This document shows positions 1 through 5,938 of a DNA stretch of 6,831 bases, one piece after another. The notes beneath the pieces are model-generated. The model was not told where the DNA came from. It saw only the letters and a list, made by a program, of their open reading frames with translations, and did no database searches. Source of the DNA: Eutrophocola sp965662685 (GTDB taxonomy: Bacteria; Pseudomonadota; Gammaproteobacteria; Pseudomonadales; Pseudohongiellaceae); NCBI GenBank assembly GCA_965662685.1, contig CBFIIQ010000074.1, positions 1 to 6,831 on the forward strand. The letters are read 5' to 3'. The position numbers and the translations under genes were made by a program. The first letter of the stretch is position 1; every line of letters begins with the position of its first letter.

Positions 1-199
1 CTGCCAGTCCGGCAAGTTTGTCGGCCATTTTGACCCACTCTTCGAGAAACTGTGGAGTGCCTGCATCTGCACCATTATTGGCGGCGTCCTTGATGGGCTC
101 GCACATGTCTATAATTTCGCCAATCTTGCCGCCATTTTCCATGGCAATGGAAATGGATAGGTTCCAGATATAGTTGGGAAAGTACTCAAATAATGCCAT
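1..199 (-). CDS. Alpha/beta hydrolase, FrsA / dihydropseudooxynicotine hydrolase-like, N-terminal part
   Basis: Reading leftwards from the ATG at 199-197 there is an open frame of 66 codons to the window edge, beginning MALFEYFPNYIWNLSISIAM. Only the helical N-terminal segment is present; the nucleophile elbow and the rest of the catalytic triad lie outside the window. The opening (an FxYFPxxYxW-like stretch, then a hydrophobic helix, then GGKIGEI and a polar helix ending MADKLAGLA) resembles the N-terminal cap of FrsA-like hydrolases, the group that contains 2,6-dihydropseudooxynicotine hydrolase, a C-C bond hydrolase acting on a diketone-like substrate. The assignment rests on remembered family resemblance. 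The gene follows the FAD monooxygenase on the same strand after 93 bp, with AAAGG about 11 nt before the ATG, so co-transcription is likely. The inferred role is hydrolysis of a ring-cleavage product; another esterase function is possible. Confidence 0.6.
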   Translation of the reverse strand, partial: MALFEYFPNYIWNLSISIAMENGGKIGEIIDMCEPIKDAANNGADAGTPQFLEEWVKMADKLAGLA

Positions 200-292
200 T
201 GCTGTATTGCCTTTATAAATAGTTTGCTACGAGAGCGACGCTGGTGTTAACCATGGTTTGTCACTGTCTTGAAAATTACATTTTTTAAATTA

Positions 293-1408
293 CTAAATTG
301 GCTGTGCGGTGATCTTGAACATCTCACCAGTTGCCTGGGCATTATTGATGAGTGGACCTTCACCAATTTGCCCCTTACAGATAGCCACTGATGACACCAC
401 AATATAGCGGCAGCGTTCCGCACGCCTTTTCATAAAGGCATTGAAAGCCGCTTCTACTGACTCTTCATTGCTTAATTCCTCGGCCAGAACCACACTGTCT
501 TCAATAGCCATACCGGCACCCTGTCCAAGGTGGGGAGTGGTAGCGTGCGCTGCATCACCGATCAGGATGGTGTTGCCCTGATACCAGTCCCCGTCCAGCA
601 TGAGCCAGTTGAGGGGTTTGTAGACAACCTCTTCATCCTCTGTAATCTGTTTGGCATACTCGGCAATTACGGGAGGGGCATTTTTGAGTTTGTCGCGCAT
701 GGCCTTGGCGATCCCCTCGGTGGGATACCTTGGATTACCGGGTTCCGGTGTGGTCACATACATGTACATGAGTTCTTCCGACAGAGGCACCAGTCCGGTG
801 CCGATCGGGCCTTCGTAAACACACAGGGAGTCCATGTCAGCCGGGCGCTTGAAGTTGTAGCGCCAAACGCCCTGACCGGCAAATTCGGGTGCCGGCGCTT
901 CCGGAAAAATCATCTCCCGGATTTGTGAATAGACACCATCAGCACCAATCACCACATCATAGTGCTTGCTCGTGTCATCGGAAAAGCTGACCTGCGTACC
1001 ACTATCACCCTGTTGCATTTCGGTGACAACAACTCCGAGCCGGATAATTGTACCCAGGCTGATCGCCTTATCCGCAAGCAGTTTCTGCAGGGCGCGGCGC
1101 CCAATGCCCAGTTGGGCCGGGTACTTGTCAGTCAACCTGGGTGCTGGAATTTTAGCCACCAGCTCGCCATCGGGTTTAAACACATCTATACGTTCAAAGG
1201 GAAAGCTGGCTTCCAGGTAATCGTCAATAATGCCAAGCTGCTCAACCGCCCGCACCACATTGGATTGCTGAATAATGCCAACGCCATAAACGGACCAGTC
1301 CGGATCCTTTTCAACGATTTCAACAGCAAAGCCTTTTTGTCTTAACGCAATTGCCGAGGTTAAGCCGGCGATGCCACCGCCAACAATCAGAATGGATAGA
1401 TCTTTCAT
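293..1408 (-). CDS. FAD-dependent aromatic monooxygenase (UbiH / salicylate hydroxylase-like)
   Basis: The 371-residue protein has the normal length for a group A single-component flavoprotein hydroxylase. Visible motifs are the N-terminal Rossmann dinucleotide-binding loop VGGGIAGL (residues 9-16) with acidic E33 closing the second strand, the DG motif DVVIGADG (151-158), and the GD motif ILIGDAAHA (281-289) followed by TPHLGQGAGMAIED (291-304), which binds the FAD ribose and pyrophosphate. Such enzymes use NAD(P)H and O2 to hydroxylate phenolic rings in the cytoplasm; relatives include salicylate 1-hydroxylase, 3-hydroxybenzoate 6-hydroxylase and 6-hydroxynicotinate 3-monooxygenase. The substrate cannot be read from the sequence. 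The start at 1408 is supported by a strong GGGGGAAGG purine run just upstream and by the Rossmann loop beginning at residue 6. It is probably the first gene of a leftward operon with the hydrolase, under the promoter and palindrome described at 1451-1515. Confidence 0.88.
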   Translation of the reverse strand: MKDLSILIVGGGIAGLTSAIALRQKGFAVEIVEKDPDWSVYGVGIIQQSNVVRAVEQLGIIDDYLEASFPFERIDVFKPDGELVAKIPAPRLTDKYPAQLGIGRRALQKLLADKAISLGTIIRLGVVVTEMQQGDSGTQVSFSDDTSKHYDVVIGADGVYSQIREMIFPEAPAPEFAGQGVWRYNFKRPADMDSLCVYEGPIGTGLVPLSEELMYMYVTTPEPGNPRYPTEGIAKAMRDKLKNAPPVIAEYAKQITEDEEVVYKPLNWLMLDGDWYQGNTILIGDAAHATTPHLGQGAGMAIEDSVVLAEELSNEESVEAAFNAFMKRRAERCRYIVVSSVAICKGQIGEGPLINNAQATGEMFKITAQPI

Positions 1409-1450
1409 ACCTTCCCCCGTTACCGAAATGTTCTTGAATTTTTAACGTAA

Positions 1451-1459
1451 TTTATAGCA
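1451..1459 (-). promoter_or_regulatory. Extended -10 promoter element for the FAD monooxygenase operon
   Basis: On the minus strand 1459-1451 reads TGCTATAAA, an extended -10 (TGn) followed by a hexamer one base from TATAAT. A start near 1444 would give a leader of about 36 nt to the ATG at 1408. The -35 position (about 1479-1474) reads GTTTTA, a poor match, as expected for an activator-dependent promoter. The start point is inferred from spacing only. Confidence 0.5.
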
Positions 1460-1500
1460 TGCAATCATATTATTAAAACTGATAATTCTTATAGGATAGT

Positions 1501-1515
1501 ATCAATATTATTGAT
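1501..1515. promoter_or_regulatory. Perfect 15-bp palindrome, ATC-N9-GAT, likely LysR operator
   Basis: The sequence ATCAATATTATTGAT is a perfect inverted repeat of 7-bp arms (ATCAATA / TATTGAT) around one central base. It satisfies both the general LysR-type motif T-N11-A and the ATC-N9-GAT form known for NodD-type regulators, the branch to which the neighbouring regulator belongs. Its centre (1508) lies about 64 bp upstream of the inferred transcription start near 1444, the usual place for a LysR recognition site. An overlapping small dyad, GATAGTATC (1495-1503), extends toward the promoter and could be part of an activation site. Binding is inferred, not shown. Confidence 0.6.
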
Positions 1516-1552
1516 TGATGGTGTTCGGGGCTACGAGGAGCGCCGAATCAGA

Positions 1553-1599
1553 GCTGCAGGACGATGAGTAAAACGTCACCCTGCTCGTGTGCTGCAGGA
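1553..1599. repeat. GCTGCAGGA repeat pair downstream of LysR gene; possible weak terminator
   Basis: GCTGCAGGA occurs at 1553-1561 and again at 1591-1599. Because CTGCAG is self-complementary, the two copies can also pair as a hairpin (CTGCAG 1554-1559 with 1592-1597, then ACGA 1561-1564 with TCGT 1585-1588) around a loop of about 20 nt. It lies just after the LysR stop codon and could end or attenuate that transcript, but no T-run follows in the leftward direction, so it is not a classical intrinsic terminator. Confidence 0.3.
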
Positions 1600-1600
1600 T

Positions 1601-2509
1601 TTATAGACTGTCTGTTACTGTTTTGTGCACTAACTGGCGTAGCCACTTCAGGCCTTCATCTTTTTCCCGGGCAGCATGATATTGGAGCATGACGTGCATT
1701 ACGGGAAAATCAAAAGGCAGTGGAGCGTATTTCAGGGGAAATACACTGGCGAACTTCATGGCCAGCCTTTTCTGGATGACAGCCAGGCGGTTGGTGTTGG
1801 CCAGCAGCCACGGCAGTGATGAAAAGTGGGGCGCATGGATATCTATCCGCCGTTTATAGCCCATTTTCTGCATGTTCCGTTCGGTGAAGGAGGGGGTGCT
1901 GTTGGGTCCAATAGAGACAGTCACATGGCTTGAGTTAAGAAAGGTATCTTCAGTAAGGGGCTTTTTAAAGACCGTGTTTTTGTCCCAGCCCACAATCACA
2001 TGGGATTCTTCATAGAGTAATTCTGAAGGATGGTGTGGTGATAGAAACTCCTGTGGCACAAGCGATAAATCAATTTCGCCATTTTCAAATTTGCTGTTCA
2101 GGGTGTCCTCCGGAAGCCTGATATCGATTTTTATGCCCGGCGCGATAGTCTGTAAAGCGCTGATGGTGGGGGAAAGCAGTACGGTAGCGATGGAATCAGA
2201 TGTCATCAAATGGAAAAAGCGTTCAGAGTGAGCCGGGTCGAACTCCGTGGACATGGCAATCAGGTCGTCCACCTGCTGGATGACGCGCTTGACCTCCGGC
2301 AGAAGCTCTTCTGCGTAAGACGTTGGAATCAGGCGCTTACCATTTAATACCAGCAAGTCATCCTTGAAATAGTCCCGCAGCCTGGCAAGGGCAGCACTGG
2401 CTGCCGGCTGGCTCAGATGCAGGCGTTCCGCCGCTCTGGAAACACTGCGCTCCTCCAACAGGATATCAAGCGCGACCAGCAGATTCAGATCAAGCCCCTT
2501 CAGACGCAT
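1601..2509 (-). CDS. LysR-type transcriptional regulator, NodD/NahR-like
   Basis: The 302-residue protein has full LysR-family length. The N-terminus MRLKGLDLNLLVALDILLEE, the winged helix-turn-helix at about residues 8-57 (with SRAAERLHLSQPAASAALARLR) and the wing DYFKDDLLVLNG closely resemble the NodD/NahR/NagR/LinR branch, whose members respond to aromatic inducers and activate catabolic or symbiosis genes. Residues from about 95 form the periplasmic-binding-protein-like co-inducer domain. The start at 2509 is supported by a GGGGGG run just upstream and by the conserved family N-terminus. The gene is divergent from the plus-strand operon and is followed after 192 bp by the monooxygenase in the same direction, so it is well placed to control both arms. 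The inducer is unknown. The upstream region carries 14-bp tandem repeats and ATCAATA half-sites that suggest autoregulation. Confidence 0.93.
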   Translation of the reverse strand: MRLKGLDLNLLVALDILLEERSVSRAAERLHLSQPAASAALARLRDYFKDDLLVLNGKRLIPTSYAEELLPEVKRVIQQVDDLIAMSTEFDPAHSERFFHLMTSDSIATVLLSPTISALQTIAPGIKIDIRLPEDTLNSKFENGEIDLSLVPQEFLSPHHPSELLYEESHVIVGWDKNTVFKKPLTEDTFLNSSHVTVSIGPNSTPSFTERNMQKMGYKRRIDIHAPHFSSLPWLLANTNRLAVIQKRLAMKFASVFPLKYAPLPFDFPVMHVMLQYHAAREKDEGLKWLRQLVHKTVTDSL

Positions 2510-2523
2510 ACATCCCCCCTATA

Positions 2524-2565
2524 TATAGCTATAAGAGTATAGCTATAAGAGTATAGCTATAAGAA
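2524..2565. repeat. Three tandem 14-bp repeats in the LysR leader
   Basis: The unit TATAGCTATAAGAG occurs at 2524-2537 and 2538-2551, and at 2552-2565 with a final A instead of G. Each unit contains the perfect 10-bp palindrome TATAGCTATA. The array begins 15 nt upstream of the LysR start codon. On the LysR strand the junctions create two TATACT hexamers (2541-2536 and 2555-2550), each one base from a consensus -10 box, so the repeats may carry the LysR promoter. Change in copy number would move or multiply these elements. Confidence 0.9.
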
Positions 2566-2575
2566 TTATGAATAC

Positions 2576-2643
2576 ATCAATATAAAAACAAACAATTGGA
2601 TTTATATCAATAGTGATGGTGTTATCTCATTGTGGAATCAATA
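2576..2643. promoter_or_regulatory. Three phased ATCAATA half-sites between LysR and the plus-strand operon
   Basis: ATCAATA occurs at 2576-2582, 2606-2612 and 2637-2643, the same 7-mer that forms the left arm of the palindrome at 1501-1515. The spacings of 30 and 31 bp are close to three helical turns, so all three would face the same side of the DNA. The middle copy is followed by TGATGGTGTT (2614-2623), a 10-mer also found beside the palindrome. This pattern suggests binding by the LysR protein in the divergent promoter region. No convincing sigma-70 promoter for the plus-strand operon was found here. Confidence 0.45.
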
Positions 2644-2732
2644 ATTAGGGAAAGCCGTCCTGTTTGCCATTAACCTGGGCCGCTTTTAACTTGATTTCGA
2701 ACGCCGATGGGAAATAAACAAGGACACTAATA

Positions 2733-3695
2733 ATGAGTAAAGTTTTCAAAAGCATAATTCTGCTGATTTTTTCCTTCTCTGCTATTGCGGCAGATTCACC
2801 AGCTGGAGAATTTATTACCCTGGGCACCGCCGGCGGACCCAATGCTGAAGTGACCAGATCACAACCAGCTAATGCTTTGGTCGTTGGTAGTGACGTCTAC
2901 CTTGTTGATGCAGGGGATGGTGCCGGCGGCCAGCTGGCAAAGGCCGGTTTTTTGGTAGAGCAGGTAAAAGGACTGTTTATAAGCCATCTGCATTTTGATC
3001 ATACTGGTGGCGTACTGGCAGTGCTTGGCTTGAGACTGCAGTTGAATGCCCCGCAAACCCTGGATATTTATGGACCACCTGGGACGGAGAAATTTATTAA
3101 TGGTTTGCTGACAGGGATGGCACCGGCCATGGAGGCAGCTTATGGCTTGCCCGGCCAGACCTGGCCTTCAAAGCTAAACGTTATTGAGCTGGTGGACGGC
3201 TCCACAGTTGAGCTCACAGGTGCCAACGTTCGTGTAGCTGAGAACACTCACTACATTATTGAAGGTTCCGATCAATCTGACCTGCCTGATGAGGAAGGTT
3301 ACGTGTCCCTTTCCTATCGCTTTGATTTCGCCAACAGGTCAATTGTCTATACTGGAGATACCGGGCCAAGTAGCGCGGTTACTGAACTTGCGAAGGGTGC
3401 TGATGTTTTGGTAAGTGAGATGATGGACGTCGCCCTGGTGCTTGAGGATATCAAACGTACTCGTCCCGGTATGCCTGCACAAATGCTTGCCGGTATCGCG
3501 GCACATTTGAATCCCCATCATTTAACGCCAGGCCAGGTTGGCGAAATGGCGGCGGCTGCCGACGTGAAAGAACTGGTGATAACCCATTTTGTACCCAGTG
3601 TTACTTCTCAGGAAGATGAGCGCAAATACCGTAATTTGATTCGCGAGTTTTTCAGCGGTGAAATTATTTTTGCCAGTGATCTGGATCGTTTTTGA
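2733..3695 (+). CDS. Exported metallo-beta-lactamase-fold hydrolase (RNase Z / arylsulfatase-like subgroup)
   Basis: The 320-residue protein starts with a typical Sec signal peptide (MSK, hydrophobic core about residues 6-17, probable cleavage after AIA near residue 19), so it should act in the periplasm. The mature part has the di-metal signature HLHFDH (H85, H87, D89, H90), then H173 in NTHY, D209 in YTGDT and H285 in ITHFVP, a complete ligand set for a two-zinc site. The layout and the HLTPGQVGEMA stretch near the C-terminus match the RNase Z-like group that also includes secreted arylsulfatases and phosphodiesterases; an export signal argues against tRNA processing. AAGGA lies 8 nt before the ATG, which fixes the start. 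It is the first gene of the plus-strand operon. A role in freeing an aromatic substrate from an ester or sulfate outside the cytoplasm is an inference; the real substrate is unknown. Confidence 0.85.
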   Translation: MSKVFKSIILLIFSFSAIAADSPAGEFITLGTAGGPNAEVTRSQPANALVVGSDVYLVDAGDGAGGQLAKAGFLVEQVKGLFISHLHFDHTGGVLAVLGLRLQLNAPQTLDIYGPPGTEKFINGLLTGMAPAMEAAYGLPGQTWPSKLNVIELVDGSTVELTGANVRVAENTHYIIEGSDQSDLPDEEGYVSLSYRFDFANRSIVYTGDTGPSSAVTELAKGADVLVSEMMDVALVLEDIKRTRPGMPAQMLAGIAAHLNPHHLTPGQVGEMAAAADVKELVITHFVPSVTSQEDERKYRNLIREFFSGEIIFASDLDRF

Positions 3696-3702
3696 TAGTG
3701 GA

Positions 3703-4209
3703 ATGGATAGTGTGATAGTCAGTACGATGGATCAAATGATGAACAGTGCAATCAAGAAACACCTGCTCAGGGAAACACTGGTCAGTACCATAATAAATTC
3801 AGTGTTGAGTTTTGCGATTACCTTTTTGGTACTCGGCGGGAATGAGCTTGTGCTCAGACAGGCACTGGTAATTGATGCGCTGCCACAAACTTTCGCGGTG
3901 ACTTTCTTTAGTGTTTTTGTACCGACGTTTTTAACCAGAAAGAAAATAAAATCCGGCCAGCTGGAGACTTTAGCATTCAGGAAAACCTGGTTGCCCAATC
4001 ACGCATTTTTTCGTGCTGTTTTATGTGGGCTGTTAGCCGCTATAGTTGGCGGGCTTGCGCATTTTGCTGTCCTGACTGGCCTGCAGATAGAAGAATTAAT
4101 GATCAGCACAGTGTTTATCTATAAAACGCTTTATGGCGCAGTGATTTCACTCCTCATTACGCCGATTGCCTTGCGCATTGTTCTTCATGAAAGCGGGAAG
4201 TCCATATGA
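3703..4209 (+). CDS. Small four-helix membrane protein of unknown function
   Basis: I do not recognise a characterised family. From the ATG at 3703 the product is 168 residues with four hydrophobic segments at about 26-45, 61-78, 102-125 and 137-160, separated by a basic loop (TRKKIKSG) after the second helix. The start is uncertain: the frame is open back to a GTG at 3658 inside the preceding gene, and ATG codons lie at 3703, 3727, 3736 and 3739. I give 3703 as the first ATG after the upstream stop. The ATG at 3739 has the better spaced GGA and would begin MNSAIKKHLLRETL, directly before the first helix, giving 156 residues. The stop overlaps the GST start by 4 nt (ATGA), so the two are probably translationally coupled. 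An envelope role next to the exported hydrolase is possible, but no function can be assigned. Confidence 0.75.
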   Translation: MDSVIVSTMDQMMNSAIKKHLLRETLVSTIINSVLSFAITFLVLGGNELVLRQALVIDALPQTFAVTFFSVFVPTFLTRKKIKSGQLETLAFRKTWLPNHAFFRAVLCGLLAAIVGGLAHFAVLTGLQIEELMISTVFIYKTLYGAVISLLITPIALRIVLHESGKSI

Positions 4210-4883
4210 CTGCTATTACGCTATATATGGCGCCAGGTACCTGTGCACGGGTGCCGGCCATCGCGTTGGAAGAAGCCGGTGTCGATTTTGAAACGAAGCT
4301 CATTCGTTTCATGAAAGGCCAGCATAAATCACCGGATTACAAAAAAATAAATCCGAAGGGCAAGATCCCCGCGCTGGTAATAGATGGCGAAGCGCTGACT
4401 GAAAATGTGGCCATAATTACCTATTTAAATCAGCATTTTCCAGACGCCAACCTGATGCCCAAAACCGAGGATGCCATGGAAAAGGCGCGCCAGCTCGCTG
4501 ACCTGTGCTTTTGTTCGGCGACGCTGCATCCGATTGTGACGCGTATCAGAATGCCGCATTTTTTTGCCAGTCAAGAGGCGGCTAAAAGCGTCTGGGAAAA
4601 AGGCTGTGACTCAATGCATGAATACTTCAGCATGATAGATGAACGCCTCGGCAAGCAACCCTGGTGGTATGGTGAAAGCTGGAGTGTAATGGATGCTTAT
4701 TTGTTCTGGATATACTGGCGCGTTGAAGGCGCAGATTATCCCGTGAACAATTTCCCGAATTTTGCAGCACATAAATCCCGCATGGAACAAAGACCAGCCG
4801 TGCAGAGGGCTGTTGCCCGCGAGGCTGATGCCATGGCTCAACTGGAAGCGGAAGGTCTGGTTTTTACGCCCAAACCGGTTTAA
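4206..4883 (+). CDS. Glutathione S-transferase-like protein
   Basis: The 225-residue protein has the usual GST length and two-domain order. The thioredoxin-like N-terminal domain contains a first-strand motif LYMAPGTCARVPAIALEEAG with C13 where bacterial beta-class enzymes have a catalytic cysteine, the cis-proline in KGKIPAL (P55), and GEALTENVAIITYL, where E66-N67 takes the place of the glutathione-binding E/D-S pair. The helical C-terminal domain follows from about residue 90, with a tryptophan-rich PWWYGESWSVMDAYLFWIYW stretch. In aromatic pathways GST relatives isomerise ring-opened products (maleylacetoacetate and maleylpyruvate isomerases), remove thiol adducts or cleave ethers; which applies here is not visible. 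Its ATG lies in the ATGA overlap with the preceding stop, and GGGAAG upstream gives a good ribosome-binding site. The following 93-bp gap holds only AT-rich and purine-rich sequence. Confidence 0.88.
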   Translation: MTAITLYMAPGTCARVPAIALEEAGVDFETKLIRFMKGQHKSPDYKKINPKGKIPALVIDGEALTENVAIITYLNQHFPDANLMPKTEDAMEKARQLADLCFCSATLHPIVTRIRMPHFFASQEAAKSVWEKGCDSMHEYFSMIDERLGKQPWWYGESWSVMDAYLFWIYWRVEGADYPVNNFPNFAAHKSRMEQRPAVQRAVAREADAMAQLEAEGLVFTPKPV

Positions 4884-4922
4884 GAAGTTAAGTAGAAAAT
4901 TGAACCTGAAAGTTTAAAAGAA

Positions 4923-4951
4923 TTGTTGTAGAAAAAAATAGTAGCGATAAA
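4923..4951 (+). promoter_or_regulatory. Possible weak internal promoter before the dioxygenase gene
   Basis: TTGTTG (4923-4928) and GATAAA (4946-4951) are separated by 17 bp in the widest gap of the plus-strand operon. Both hexamers are only partial matches to sigma-70 consensus, and the region is AT-rich, where chance matches are common. Confidence 0.2.
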
Positions 4952-4976
4952 TAACCGAGAAGAATAGAAGGGAAAA

Positions 4977-5912
4977 ATGATGAACATAATTGGCCCAGAT
5001 GCACTGGTTTTCGGTGTAGAAAATGTTAAAGATTGTGAGCAATACCTGATTGATTATGGTTTGGATTCGGTGGGTGATGGTCGCTTTGAAGCCCTGGATG
5101 GAACGTCCATTGTTGTCCTGACTAAAGACGATGCTTCACTGCCACCGGCGCTGCCGACGGGAAATATGCTGCGAAAAACCATTTATGGCGTAGCTGACCA
5201 GAATACACTGGATGCAATTGCTGAGGAACTTGGCAAAGACCGGGAGGTAAAGGTGCTTGATGATGGCTCTCTTGAGGCCAATGATGATCTTGGCTTTACT
5301 CTGGGCTTCCAGATCACAGTGCGTAAAGCCATCGACTTGCCGGCTGAAACAGTCAATGCTCCTGGTGCAGCACCGCAGCGGCCAGTCAATGTTGCAGCGG
5401 CAGATCCTGATGCTGCACCAAAACCCAGAAGCCTGTCTCATGTGGTTTATTTCGTGCCTGATGTGGCCAAAGGAGAGGCTTTTTATACCCAGCGTCTTGG
5501 CTTTCGCTGCACCGATCGTTTTACCAATGCGGGGCCATTTCTGCGCCCGGCTGGTACCCAGGACCACCATACCCTGTTCATGATTCAGACTCCGCCATTC
5601 CTGCAGGGCTGCGAACATTTTACTTTCCATATGGGTGGTCCCAGTGAGGTGATGCAGGCGGGCACGCGTTTTGTAGAGAAAGGTTACGAGTCTTTTTGGG
5701 GACCGGGTCGCCATATATTTGGTTCCAACTGGTTCTGGTATTTCAACAGCCCCTTTGGTTGTCACGTCGAATATGATGCGGATATGGACATTCATGATGA
5801 TGAATGGATGGCCAGGGAAGCCTTGGCTTCCGAAGACGCTTCACAAATATTTCTTTTCCAACACCGTGACAAGTGGTACCCCAGTGGCGGACCACCACCG
5901 GCTAAAGAATAA
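4977..5912 (+). CDS. Two-domain type I extradiol ring-cleavage dioxygenase (VOC superfamily)
   Basis: The 311-residue protein has two VOC modules, about residues 5-117 and 152-290, joined by a Pro/Ala-rich linker (about 121-150). The second module carries the iron ligands of type I extradiol enzymes: H155 in SHVVYF, H214 in EHFTFHM and E265 in HVEYDADMD. The second-shell residues are also present: H198 in DHHTLFM, H246 in GPGRHIFG and Y255 in FWYF. Spacings from H198 onward (16, 32, 9, 10) are almost those of BphC (H195, H210, H241, Y250, E260), so an active iron dioxygenase that opens a catechol-like ring is well supported. The first module has degenerated, as in BphC. GAAGGGA lies before ATG codons at 4977 and 4980; either could be used. 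The neighbours (monooxygenase, ferredoxin, acetoacetyl-CoA synthetase) agree with meta-cleavage of an aromatic diol of unknown identity. Confidence 0.87.
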   Translation: MMNIIGPDALVFGVENVKDCEQYLIDYGLDSVGDGRFEALDGTSIVVLTKDDASLPPALPTGNMLRKTIYGVADQNTLDAIAEELGKDREVKVLDDGSLEANDDLGFTLGFQITVRKAIDLPAETVNAPGAAPQRPVNVAAADPDAAPKPRSLSHVVYFVPDVAKGEAFYTQRLGFRCTDRFTNAGPFLRPAGTQDHHTLFMIQTPPFLQGCEHFTFHMGGPSEVMQAGTRFVEKGYESFWGPGRHIFGSNWFWYFNSPFGCHVEYDADMDIHDDEWMAREALASEDASQIFLFQHRDKWYPSGGPPPAKE

Positions 5913-5938
5913 CAAAACAATTCAATGTTATTGTTTTG
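5913..5938 (+). repeat. 9-bp perfect inverted repeat covering the Rieske start codon
   Basis: CAAAACAAT (5913-5921) and ATTGTTTTG (5930-5938) are exact reverse complements around an 8-nt loop. The hairpin begins one base after the dioxygenase stop codon, and its right arm ends in the TTG that starts the Rieske frame. It is AT-rich and only moderately stable, followed by no T-run, so it looks more like a translational or processing element than a terminator. Confidence 0.6.

Noticed and set aside
249..258. AACCATGGTT palindrome between the monooxygenase and hydrolase genes
   Set aside because: A single 10-bp dyad with no T-run and no second copy; it fits chance and does not look like an operator or terminator.
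530..1345. Open frames on the plus strand opposite the monooxygenase gene (530-928, 962-1345, 966-1220)
   Set aside because: They lie entirely antisense to a gene with clear FAD motifs, have no ribosome-binding sites of note and encode no recognisable domain.
1553..1599. Hairpin after the LysR gene considered as a confident intrinsic terminator
   Set aside because: The stem is interrupted, the loop is long and no T-run follows on the transcribed strand, so it is listed only as a repeat with a possible weak role.
2524..2565. Tandem repeats considered as a CRISPR array or replication iterons
   Set aside because: The units are only 14 bp and directly adjacent with no spacers, and there are no cas, rep or partition genes nearby.
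2645..2842. 65-codon minus-strand frame over the start of the metallo-hydrolase gene
   Set aside because: It overlaps the signal peptide and ribosome-binding site of a well-supported gene and resembles no known protein.
5136..5795. 219-codon minus-strand frame opposite the dioxygenase gene
   Set aside because: It is long but fully antisense to a protein with conserved active-site residues; its translation shows no domain and is explained by codon bias on the opposite strand.
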